Below are positions 29,152 through 38,115 of a stretch of 51,049 bases of DNA, piece by piece. The stretch is from Stentor coeruleus (lineage: Eukaryota; Ciliophora; Heterotrichea; Heterotrichida; Stentoridae). The DNA lies in assembly GCA_001970955.1 (NCBI GenBank), contig MPUH01000484.1, positions 1-51,049 of the forward strand. The letters run 5' to 3'. Made by a program: the position numbers and the translations under genes. The notes beneath the pieces are model-generated. The model worked only from the letters and a program-made list of their open reading frames with translations, was not told the origin of the DNA and searched no databases. How positions within the stretch are numbered: the stretch's first letter is position 1; every line of letters begins with the position of its first letter.

Positions 29152-31827
29152 ATGGGAAGCTGTTCTCTTAAAGCTCAATCAACAGGAGAAAAGCAAATCC
29201 AGCCAATAATCATAAGCCAAAACATTCTAACCACTGAAGAAGAAAAAAAAATCGAAGGGGAAATTATGCGTCAAAGAGTTTCAAAAATCAAACAAAAAGG
29301 TGCATTATTTGAGGTACGAAAAGGTTCAATCCCAGTTATGGATGCTCCTACAGCTCAAGTAAAAGAAGTCGACAAATCTTATCGTGACGTGGAAATCATA
29401 GAAAAGTCCTTTGAAAAGCATTTTATATTTACAACTCTAACACAAGATCAGAAAAAAGTCATCATCCAAGCTATGAAACTCTATACTCTAGCATCAAACC
29501 AGACTATTTTCCGTCAAAATCAGCCTGGGACCAGCTTTTTCATTGTCGCCTCAGGCTTACTTGAAGTTTTAGTCAATGATATCCGTATCAGCACAATCAC
29601 TGAAGGCCAAGGCTTTGGTGAATTAGCCCTAATGCATGATTCCCCACGTACAGCAACAGTAAGAACTTTAACCCCAGTAACCCTTTGGGGCTTAGACAGA
29701 AACTCATTTAAAAGAATCATAGAAGATCTAAACGTCAAGCATTATGAAGAAAACAAAGCTTTTATTGAAAGTGTCTCAGTTTTCGCTATTTTGAAGCCTG
29801 CACAAATAGAATCTCTTGTTGGGTCATTAGTCACATTTAATTATGCTCCAGGACAAGTTGTTGTTAAAGAAGGAGATATTGGTGATTTGCTGTTTATTAT
29901 TAAAGAAGGTATTGTGTCATGTACAAGAAAAAATATTGAGATTAAGAAGTTTATCAAAGGTGAATATTTTGGGGAACAGGCTCTTATATATAATAGTCCT
30001 AGGACTGCAACTTGTATTGCTGTGACTAATGTGATATGCTTGTGTATTGATAGGGAAAACCTCAATACAGCACTTGGGTCACAGTTACAAGCGATAATAT
30101 TCAAAAACTCACAGTCTATTGTTATAGAAAAAAGTGAAGTGCTTAATAAACTCTCACATATTCAAACAGAAAACCTTATTAACGCTATGGAGATCAAAAA
30201 ATACCAGTCTGGGGATATTATGATTGAAGCTGGAACTATTAAAAATTCAGTCCTAGTCATGATCCTCAAAGGTAAAGTTCTTAGTGGCATTGATACTTAT
30301 GAGAAATTTGCTTGTATAGGAGCTGAAGATATTATTGAAGAAGATGAAGACAAAAAATATGACGACGATCTTATTGTTGATGGGGAAACTGATATCGCGA
30401 TTATAACAAAATCTGAGTTTGAAAAAAGTATTGGGGGGAAATATCAGCTGGTTACTGACAACAACCAAGCATTTATGATTCTAAAGCATGTTCAGCTTTT
30501 TAGAGGACTTAGCAATGATAAAATCCATTCTTTATTAGCAGCTTTAAAAGTTGAAAAATACGCTGATGGACAAGTGATTGTTGAGCAAAATAGTGAGGGT
30601 GACGCTTTTTATATAGTTAAAACTGGTAAAGTTGAAGTGAGTATAGATTCACATGTGGTTAGAACAATTACTAAACATGACTATTTTGGGGAAAGGTCAG
30701 TGATTTTGAACCAGAAACGCACAGCTACAGTTACAGCTAGTAGTAAAGTTGAATGCTGGGTATTATTTCAAGTGGATTTCATGAGAATTATTGACCAAGG
30801 ACTAAGGACGCATTTGATGAAAAGGATTGAACTTCAAGATGATAACTTGACTTTAGAAGATTTGACTTATGTGAAATTGCTTGGCAAAGGGATGTTTGGT
30901 AATGTTTTCTTGACAATCCATAAGACCAAGAAAATTTTTTATGCATTAAAAACTGTAGATCGGAGGAAAATTTATGCTTATGAGTTACAGGAAAGCTTGA
31001 TTTTAGAAAGGAAGGTCCTCATGCAGTTAGACCACATTTTCATTATGAAACTAGTAAAAACTCTTAAAGACCATAAACGTATATATTTTGTCCTTGAGTA
31101 CGTTAGAGGGATGGACTTGTTTGATGTTATAAGGAAAATGTCTGTGGTTTCTGAAGAAGACTCGCGTTTTTATGCAGCTTGTCTTATTGTTATCCTCCAG
31201 CATCTTCATGATAGGGATATAATTTATAGAGACCTAAAACCTGAAAATGTGGTAGTTGATGAAGAAGGTTATTTAAAACTTATTGATTTTGGTACAGCTA
31301 AAATCGTTAATGGAAGGACTTATACTATAGTAGGTACACCTCATTATATGGCCCCTGAGGTGATTCTTAGAAAAGGTTATACAGTAGCTGTTGATTATTG
31401 GAGTTTAGGTATTGTTCTTTATGAGCTACTGTTTGAAAAAGTTCCTTTTGCAGATGAAGAAGAAGATCCTATGATTGTATATGAAATTGTCCTAACGGCT
31501 AGGCTTAGATACCCAAGATTGCAGAAGCCAATGCCTGAAGTGAAGTCTGTAATTGACCAACTGCTTAATAAAAACCCCTCATTACGTATGAGTGCTGGAT
31601 TCGAAAAACTTAAATCACACCCTTGGTTTTCATTTATAGACTGGGAAAAACTCTTATCCAAAGATATTAAATCACCTTATCTACCCAAAGTTAAGAAACT
31701 AGACCCTGATCTGATCTTAGAACATATGCGTGATCAATTATTAGAGGGCTTTTTAGCTAAAGAAGAAACAGATAACCTTCCTGAACCATCAGGTAAGTCT
31801 AATTCCAAATGGGATGTGGACTTCTAG
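29152..31827 (+). CDS. cGMP-dependent protein kinase with four cNMP-binding domains
   Basis: 891 residues. The N-terminus MGSCSLKAQ fits dual acylation (Gly2 myristate, Cys4 palmitate), implying membrane attachment. Four cyclic-nucleotide-binding domains follow at about 90-200, 205-320, 325-430 and 443-560. The first, second and fourth have complete phosphate-binding cassettes (FGELALMHDSPRTATV, FGEQALIYNSPRTATC, FGERSVILNQKRTATV), while the third lacks FGE and the Arg. The AGC kinase domain (about 571-825) has GKGMFGNVF, ALKTVDR, YRDLKPENVV, DFGTAK and GTPHYMAPEVI. Four domains with a degenerate third is the known layout of apicomplexan and ciliate PKG. Conserved Thr after the cassette Arg agrees with cGMP. 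It is convergent with the RDSYI gene, 20 bp between stops. Confidence 0.94.
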   Translation: MGSCSLKAQSTGEKQIQPIIISQNILTTEEEKKIEGEIMRQRVSKIKQKGALFEVRKGSIPVMDAPTAQVKEVDKSYRDVEIIEKSFEKHFIFTTLTQDQKKVIIQAMKLYTLASNQTIFRQNQPGTSFFIVASGLLEVLVNDIRISTITEGQGFGELALMHDSPRTATVRTLTPVTLWGLDRNSFKRIIEDLNVKHYEENKAFIESVSVFAILKPAQIESLVGSLVTFNYAPGQVVVKEGDIGDLLFIIKEGIVSCTRKNIEIKKFIKGEYFGEQALIYNSPRTATCIAVTNVICLCIDRENLNTALGSQLQAIIFKNSQSIVIEKSEVLNKLSHIQTENLINAMEIKKYQSGDIMIEAGTIKNSVLVMILKGKVLSGIDTYEKFACIGAEDIIEEDEDKKYDDDLIVDGETDIAIITKSEFEKSIGGKYQLVTDNNQAFMILKHVQLFRGLSNDKIHSLLAALKVEKYADGQVIVEQNSEGDAFYIVKTGKVEVSIDSHVVRTITKHDYFGERSVILNQKRTATVTASSKVECWVLFQVDFMRIIDQGLRTHLMKRIELQDDNLTLEDLTYVKLLGKGMFGNVFLTIHKTKKIFYALKTVDRRKIYAYELQESLILERKVLMQLDHIFIMKLVKTLKDHKRIYFVLEYVRGMDLFDVIRKMSVVSEEDSRFYAACLIVILQHLHDRDIIYRDLKPENVVVDEEGYLKLIDFGTAKIVNGRTYTIVGTPHYMAPEVILRKGYTVAVDYWSLGIVLYELLFEKVPFADEEEDPMIVYEIVLTARLRYPRLQKPMPEVKSVIDQLLNKNPSLRMSAGFEKLKSHPWFSFIDWEKLLSKDIKSPYLPKVKKLDPDLILEHMRDQLLEGFLAKEETDNLPEPSGKSNSKWDVDF

Positions 31828-31847
31828 TGTATTAAGCTATTATAATA

Positions 31848-32354
31848 TTATGAATTTTTAGCATAAAGATTAGGAAGTATAAGTTTTCTAGATGTCGCTG
31901 AAGATTTCTGAGGAGAATTAGACCATTGTCTTTTTGGGGCGCTGAGTCTTGATGTCATCGCTTCTTGTCCAGGATTTTTTCTTGTTCTTGACATAAGCCA
32001 TTTATGCTGAGTCTTATATAGCATATCGTTAGTGTTGATAAGTTTTATTGGAGACCAATTTCTTAATGTTGTATGGAATGGCTTTGAACCATATGGAGAT
32101 AAAAGACCACCACTATTGAAGTTTATATAAGAGTCACGACCAGTACCATTTGATGAGTATCGGGCAAATTTTGCATATATGCGAGGTTGACGTATGGGGG
32201 AGTTGTTAGAACTTGGTTGCTTTTTGGATAGAGCAGTTATGAAGCCTTTTTTAAAGATCCCCCCATTGTCAGTTAGGATATAAGAGTCTCTTCCGTAGCC
32301 ATCTGGAGAGTAGTGTGCAGTTTTTCCTGCGAAGGTTCGTGATAGTGGAATCAT
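31848..32354 (-). CDS. RDSYI-motif repeat protein, possibly ciliary
   Basis: 168 residues, basic, without membrane segments. Two copies of a distinctive motif, HYSPDGYGRDSYILTDNGG (residues 14-32) and RYSSNGTGRDSYINFNSGG (65-83), lie 51 residues apart. The C-terminal half is Ser/Arg/Lys/Trp-rich (KWLMSRTRKNPGQE, SAPKRQWSNSPQKSS). Short motif repeats in a basic, disordered chain are characteristic of microtubule-associated and microtubule-inner proteins; I recall similar GRD.YI words in ciliate and apicomplexan proteins but cannot name the family from sequence alone. The convergent PKG gene ends only 20 bp away, so 3' UTRs must overlap or be tiny. The start ATG is the first in frame. Confidence 0.72.
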   Translation of the reverse strand: MIPLSRTFAGKTAHYSPDGYGRDSYILTDNGGIFKKGFITALSKKQPSSNNSPIRQPRIYAKFARYSSNGTGRDSYINFNSGGLLSPYGSKPFHTTLRNWSPIKLINTNDMLYKTQHKWLMSRTRKNPGQEAMTSRLSAPKRQWSNSPQKSSATSRKLILPNLYAKNS

Positions 32355-32803
32355 ATTTGCAATTTTAATTATAGAAGAGTTTAAGATTATTATAGAGAGA
32401 TTAGATGAGTGGATTAAGATTTTGATAGTTTTTTAAGTATAGATTTAAGAAGCGGATTAGATTGGTAGGGTTATTTTAATCAAGAGCTTTGGGTTTCAGG
32501 TAATTATAATGACTTAAGCTGATGGATATAATACAGTATATCATTTAATAAGATTTGTATATAAAAATTGTAATATTCGCTGCAATTCTATATACAATTA
32601 ATATATTTTGCTAAATTAATCATATTTCTTATATAAATCTGATATTATTTATATCTACATCTCTATTTACTTTAAAATAGCACAACCTTCCTATGCATAT
32701 CACATACTATTACATAAAATAAAAAAAAAATGCTTTCCTCTGACGATATAAAAAATTCTTCATATTCTAACATAAAACATGCTAACTCTACTAATAAACT
32801 AAA
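32355..32803. other. Intergenic, AT-rich
   Basis: Upstream of the RDSYI gene and 3' of the S10 gene. Nothing recognised. Confidence 0.45.
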
Positions 32804-34069
32804 CTAATTCCATCCTTGGTTAAACATAAACCTAAATGCTAAATCTCTCAAAGCATAAGGCTGATTAATACCAACTTCATGCCCAGCCCCAAAGACTTGA
32901 ACATAAGTCAAATTAAACCCTGTCTGAACATATCCAGCTACATTTCCCTGAACACTCCAAGTACTCCTACGTGTTTCTGTAAAATCAATAGCATTGGACC
33001 AAGGTAGACCAACAAGCCACATATGTATCCCTAGTTCATTTGTATAAATGTCATCCATTCCTCTATATATTAGAACTTTGATTTGACTCAAAAGGCTGAT
33101 AATAATCGGAGTTGTAATCGGCTGCATGGCGTCACTAGCAAAAGAGTTAAAAATTTGAGAATTGCAAGCATTCCAAATAGCACTAGATGGGACATTTAGA
33201 ATATTTTTCTTAACTGAAGGCTGATTAAGATAATAATATAAGTTTTGATAAGTTTGATTAGAAGTTGTCCTTACATTATACATACTAACACCTGTATAAT
33301 TCCACATCATCTGTATCAAAGTTTGCCAATTACTAAAAGCTCCAGTATAGTTTTTTCTTGAAATCGAACTAAATAATTGGCTTTGAACATTCCATATACT
33401 GTTTCTCTGACTTGGGCTAAGCAAACCAATATAAGAAGCTGATATATCATAATACTGCATTTGATCTATAGCACTAATCCAAGGGCTTCCAAGCCCGATA
33501 CCTTTAAGCTTAATGATAGGATTGCCTTGGATCTGGTTATTCTGTAAAATCAAAGAAGCAATTGCTGGAATGAAATGTCCTGAGTAATCTTCTCCAAACC
33601 AATAAATATCTCTTCCAAACCAAGATGGGTACTGAGTTGCTAATTTGGCTAAAAAAGTATATAAATATTGAACAGCTCCTGATGTCGTGTTTTGAATTTC
33701 AGATGGGTCATTTGTTATTGAAAAACCAGTGTCATAAGGGAAGTCAATTGCTAAAATATGGGTTCGAATATGCCAAGATGAAGGGTTATTAATAGGGTTA
33801 CCTGAAGAGTCAATTTGTATAGGGGCAATACCTTCTATTAATAAACCTATTTCACTACTACAACCAGGACCACCACCTGTCCATATGACTAATGGTCTTG
33901 TATCGGTGGAGATGTTCCCGTTCATTGCGTTGAATTGCCAGAAAAAGATTGATGAACCAGTCTCGGAATTTACTACAATCTCCCCTGATGTCCCTGTGAA
34001 TCCGTTTACTGTGAAAGAATTCTGAGCATCAGTGAAGCCCAAAGCTGACAAAAAGAGCACTAAAAGCAT
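32804..34069 (-). CDS. Serine-carboxypeptidase-like protein (S10) lacking the catalytic Ser
   Basis: 421 residues with a cleavable signal peptide (MLLVLFLSALGFTDAQ), so a lysosomal/vacuolar or secreted protein. S10 family features: PLVIWTGGGPGCSS, the oxyanion-hole region, LAIDFPYDTGFS where active enzymes read D.P.G.G.S, and GAGHEVGINQP with the catalytic His (about 395). The acid of the triad sits in YRGMDDIYTNELG (about 340). The nucleophile elbow, GESYAG in active enzymes, is GEDYSG here: Ser is replaced by Asp161 (codon GAT). With the nucleophile gone, peptidase activity by the standard mechanism is not expected. It may bind ligands, act as an acyltransferase-like scaffold, or be a protective protein. 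Several N-glycosylation sequons are present. Confidence 0.93.
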   Translation of the reverse strand: MLLVLFLSALGFTDAQNSFTVNGFTGTSGEIVVNSETGSSIFFWQFNAMNGNISTDTRPLVIWTGGGPGCSSEIGLLIEGIAPIQIDSSGNPINNPSSWHIRTHILAIDFPYDTGFSITNDPSEIQNTTSGAVQYLYTFLAKLATQYPSWFGRDIYWFGEDYSGHFIPAIASLILQNNQIQGNPIIKLKGIGLGSPWISAIDQMQYYDISASYIGLLSPSQRNSIWNVQSQLFSSISRKNYTGAFSNWQTLIQMMWNYTGVSMYNVRTTSNQTYQNLYYYLNQPSVKKNILNVPSSAIWNACNSQIFNSFASDAMQPITTPIIISLLSQIKVLIYRGMDDIYTNELGIHMWLVGLPWSNAIDFTETRRSTWSVQGNVAGYVQTGFNLTYVQVFGAGHEVGINQPYALRDLAFRFMFNQGWN

Positions 34070-35463
34070 TTATATCATTTTTTCACCTATAAAAATACAT
34101 TTAAAAACAGAGGTTGTCGTATAAAATTGAGAATGAGATGCTTTTGTATAAGGTTTTAGCTTAAGGTTTGTAATATGTTGTGAGGAAAAAGGGCTTCGGT
34201 TTATAGAATTTAATTGAAGGGGCAATTAAAGAATGATAATTAGTTTAAGTTTGAAGCTGTAGAAGAAAATATTGAAGTTAGAGAAAATTGTTGTGGTAAA
34301 GGGAGATAAATATTATTGGATAACCCTGAAGGTTTTGGAATTTAGTATTTAAAGAGGATGGATAAGGGATGATTTCTGGATTTTGTGAAGTATGGCTTGC
34401 TTTGATTATATTTTAATAAAAAGTATTTGTTTTAGTTGAAAAAAATTATGTAATCGATTTTATTTATGTGAGCATAAGGACTTTTAATAACAAAAAATTA
34501 TAATTTATCAATGATTTTTTTGATAGATAATAATTTCAATTAATCTGAAAATTGTATACAACCTATCCCATTATTATTTACAGAACAATGTATATATTTT
34601 GCCACGATTTTATGCCAGAAGGTTTATAATATTGGTTGTGAATTTTAAAGCATTTCTCTTGTAGGCTTTATGCTGCTTTGAACAAAAATATAATCTTAGT
34701 TATCTGTATAAAGCAAAAATATTCAATATAGGGTATATAATAAATGGAAAAGGATTGCATTACTTGCTCGAAAATATAAACTTGCACAAAATTCTAGGCA
34801 AGGAACAATTACTAATATTCCAACAAAAATAAACCAATATTTTAAAACCAAACTTGAAATAATTTATAACTGCAAAAAAATATAGACTATGCTTATAGAA
34901 GTGAAGAATGAAATTTACGATATAAAATATGAATTCAAACAAAAAAGGTATATAACTGATAAAAGCAAAAGATAAAAAAATTTCTTAACAAGAGGAATAT
35001 TTGCAATCATGTTGTTAATGATAATCAAATAGATAAAGTTTTATTTAAAAATGTGTGAGATTATGCCTAAAACTGATTTGATAATTGATACATCTCTAAT
35101 AGTGTTTGAAAAAGATTTTTACAATGATCTATTTTATATAAGCATAATAAGTTTATATGCTATAGTTTTTATTATTAAAAAGCATCTATATTCAAAATTA
35201 TGAAAAATTACTAATTATCGAAAAATATGTATAAATACCCTATAGTCAAGTTTATTAGCATCCATGAATAAATCGCATTTAAACTATAAATAATATAACA
35301 TTTTAAGGTGTTTATAAGAAAAAAAAGCTATTTACTAAATGTATTTTTACACTCAAATAATAAAAATGGTTAATATCCAAAACTAAACCGAAATAAGAAA
35401 TCAAGTAGTATGATACTATCTTGGTAAATCTTCGGTAAAGTTGAAAAAGCGAATATTAGAGAG
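34070..35463. other. Intergenic, AT-rich, 1.4 kb
   Basis: Only short, stop-rich frames. No gene, RNA or clear repeat recognised. Confidence 0.45.
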
Positions 35464-35652
35464 ATGAGCAATAATGATGAAGAGCTAGAGAATATTAGGT
35501 TGAGAGGTAGAGCGGCAGGGAGATTTAAAGATTTAACACCACGATCTTGGGTAGATATTTTTTATTAGGTAAATATTTACTTTTATCGAAAATATTTTAC
35601 AGATGTTCAAGGCTCTACACAAGATGTGAAAATATCGCCAGCCTCGTCCTAA
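35464..35652 (+). pseudogene. Short coding-like ORF with one in-frame TAG
   Basis: From ATG 35464 the frame reads MSNNDEELENIRLRGRAAG then RFKDLTPRSWVDIFY to a TAG at 35566-35568. It continues VNIYFYRKYFTDVQGSTQDV to a TAA at 35650. The first half is GC-richer than the spacer and looks protein-like. An 18-nt GT..AG segment (35551-35568) would remove the stop in frame, but 18 nt is not a length seen for introns here. Function unknown. Confidence 0.4.
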
Positions 35653-35867
35653 TCAAGCAACACTAAGAAAAATCAATATAAAAAATACAAATTCATTTAT
35701 TATAACAAACAACCGCGCCTCCAAACCAATAAAAAAATATTTCCTAAATTATCCCATTTGTAGCTGAGAAGGAAATAGACTAAACTTAAATTTGACATGA
35801 AACATCTAAATTCCAAATAAAGCCTTTATTTTCCATCAACCTTAACTAATTTTATATTTAGCCTAGT

Positions 35868-38090
35868 CTAAGGGAGATAAATATAAAGAGTCTTATCTTT
35901 TTCATCTCTAGCCAAAAACTCTCTCTGTATTAAACTTTCAATCTGACCCTTAATCATAGGTGGCTGAGGTTTAAAATGCGTAACTTGCCTTATAACCTCA
36001 GTAATCAGTTCTTGATGCTTAATCTGCTTTCTCCCTTTAGAAATTCTCACAATTACAGAATCCAAAATATACTTCCTCTCATTTTCCACAGCTTTTTCAT
36101 CTTCATTATTAGCCACTTCAGTTTTCTTAACTTTCTTAGGCAAAAAGCTTATTTTCAAACTTGCACAATTAAATTCCAAGTTCAAATTTATCATTTCATC
36201 ATCATTAATTGTCTTTCCTGAACTTTGTTTAGTAAAAAGCCTTTGTTTAGGATTGAAAAAAGGTATAAGATTTGACTTTAAAGTATTGTCACTAAGCCTT
36301 GTAGCTTCTTTTATTTGAGTTAATGTTAAAGAATTTGTGCTATTAAACAAAAGGATAATAGAAGCTTGGTAAGGGTTGACAATACATGTAAAAGGCTTAC
36401 GGCAAAAAAGTGTGCCGATTTCACAGTTCCCATAGACTGACAATATAGTCAAATTGCGTCCTTGGTGTTTGTTTTGATAAAAAAGTTGGAATTTATAAAA
36501 GCAGTTTTTAAGCTCGTTTGGAAGATTGCATGGATCTTGTGTTTGTTCTGGCCAACACCCACTTCTTAGAACTTGAACATTGAGTAAAATACCATCAGGT
36601 TGACCTTTATGCGATTGAGTTTTGAAATCTTTCATTATCTGTTCACTTAAAGCTTTGTCTTGGTACATATTAGAAATTTTGCTGACTATATTATGCCCGC
36701 ATTCAACTTTGAGCTTTGAAATCATGGATTGCTCTGCTTCATCACTAACACTAGTCTCATCTAATAGTCTTTTAGCTAAAAACCTTGTATAATACCTTAT
36801 AAAAACATCTCTGTCATGTAAACAAACAAAGAGTTTTATAAGAGAATTTAGTCTAGACTCAGTATCTTGTTCAGAAACTCCTTTAAGTCCTTTTTTCATC
36901 TCATGGTCACAGTATGATGCGATATATTGAGCAGAATATGGGCATTTATTCATAAAATTCTGGAAACTCATATCTCTACACCTTTGGAACAGAGAATGGT
37001 TTTCGAAAGAGTATTCGATCATCCCATCAATTTCAGCTTTAAAGATTAACAACCTCTTAGTGAACTCTATCGCATCTTCATGGAGTTTTTGGTCGTTAAC
37101 AATAAGAGCTCCACGAGTTTCTACATAGAAACTAAGTTTGGCAGTAATATTATTGAGTGAAGGTTCATGCTTTCTGAAAATTGAGAACATAAGTTTTAGT
37201 TCATCACGTTTATCATGCTTAAGCATATCCTCACAGCCAGTCCCAGGCATTTCCGACACAATCTTAGCATTGTTAACAACTAATTCATCAACAACCATTT
37301 TCATTAAAGGGTCTTTTGTACTTGGATCCAAATACTGCTGCAATCTACGTTCTTCATTTACAAAAGCTTGATTTGCTGCATGAAGATACTCAGGACAAGA
37401 CATTGATGTTATCCATTGTTGGGATTTCGAGATATAAAATTCCTTACTTTTTTCTAAAAATGCTTTCTCAAACTCTTCATGGTATATAATCAAACTAGGT
37501 GATCCTGTCCATAAAAGTCTGTCACCTTCATTATCCTTTCCTTTTTCTATAGTAAATTTATCACACCCAAGCTGCGTAAAGCATAGTAAAGTTTCTTTTA
37601 TAGTGTTGATATCAATATAGCCACCATTTCTCTCACTGTTTATTTGGTCAATTAGAGCATTACGCAGAGCATTTCTGATTTGGTCAAAGACCTGCACTTT
37701 GAAAATAGTCACCCCTGCCAAAAAAAGGATAGGAAGGTTTGAGTTTTTGATATAGTATCGATCGAGATAGTAAAAAATTTTCCTCATCCAATAAACAAGC
37801 ATTTTGTGGTTTTGCCACCTAAAAGCGAGTTTTTTGAGCAATTCTAGTCCTCTTAGCTGGAGGAGTTCTTTTTTGACAACTTTTTCGGTATAGTTGTTGA
37901 TTATATTCTTGTAATAGTCGTAAAGATACTTGCCATTCTCATCTTGGTCAGCCAACTCCAGAACTTTGCTGTATGCTTGAACGTATGCTACGTTGGTTCT
38001 GTTTTCAAAAATCCCTGTGTCAAGGTAGGCTAAGACATTATCAATAAGAGACTTCTTTATCTCAAGCAACTCAGACTCTACGAGATCCAT
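35868..38090 (-). CDS. Cullin (CUL1-like scaffold of SCF-type ubiquitin ligases)
   Basis: 740 residues, full cullin length. The N-terminal helical repeats (about 20-370) carry the adaptor-binding region; the cullin-homology domain follows (LIKLFVCLHDRDVFIRYYTR, then FLAKRLLDETSVSDEAEQSM and ISKLKVECG). The C-terminal winged helix has the neddylation segment IVRISKGRKQIKHQELI with acceptor Lys685, and ends in SLIQREFLARDEKD..YIYLP, matching the family C-terminus. It would hold a RING protein (RBX1) at its C-terminus and an SKP1-type adaptor at the other end. The overall pattern is nearest CUL1. Only 25 bp separate its ATG from the stop of the PPR gene upstream on the same strand, so its promoter must lie within that gene's 3' end. 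Confidence 0.94.
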   Translation of the reverse strand: MDLVESELLEIKKSLIDNVLAYLDTGIFENRTNVAYVQAYSKVLELADQDENGKYLYDYYKNIINNYTEKVVKKELLQLRGLELLKKLAFRWQNHKMLVYWMRKIFYYLDRYYIKNSNLPILFLAGVTIFKVQVFDQIRNALRNALIDQINSERNGGYIDINTIKETLLCFTQLGCDKFTIEKGKDNEGDRLLWTGSPSLIIYHEEFEKAFLEKSKEFYISKSQQWITSMSCPEYLHAANQAFVNEERRLQQYLDPSTKDPLMKMVVDELVVNNAKIVSEMPGTGCEDMLKHDKRDELKLMFSIFRKHEPSLNNITAKLSFYVETRGALIVNDQKLHEDAIEFTKRLLIFKAEIDGMIEYSFENHSLFQRCRDMSFQNFMNKCPYSAQYIASYCDHEMKKGLKGVSEQDTESRLNSLIKLFVCLHDRDVFIRYYTRFLAKRLLDETSVSDEAEQSMISKLKVECGHNIVSKISNMYQDKALSEQIMKDFKTQSHKGQPDGILLNVQVLRSGCWPEQTQDPCNLPNELKNCFYKFQLFYQNKHQGRNLTILSVYGNCEIGTLFCRKPFTCIVNPYQASIILLFNSTNSLTLTQIKEATRLSDNTLKSNLIPFFNPKQRLFTKQSSGKTINDDEMINLNLEFNCASLKISFLPKKVKKTEVANNEDEKAVENERKYILDSVIVRISKGRKQIKHQELITEVIRQVTHFKPQPPMIKGQIESLIQREFLARDEKDKTLYIYLP

Positions 38091-38115
38091 TTATAGACAT
38101 CATCAGGATGTTTAA

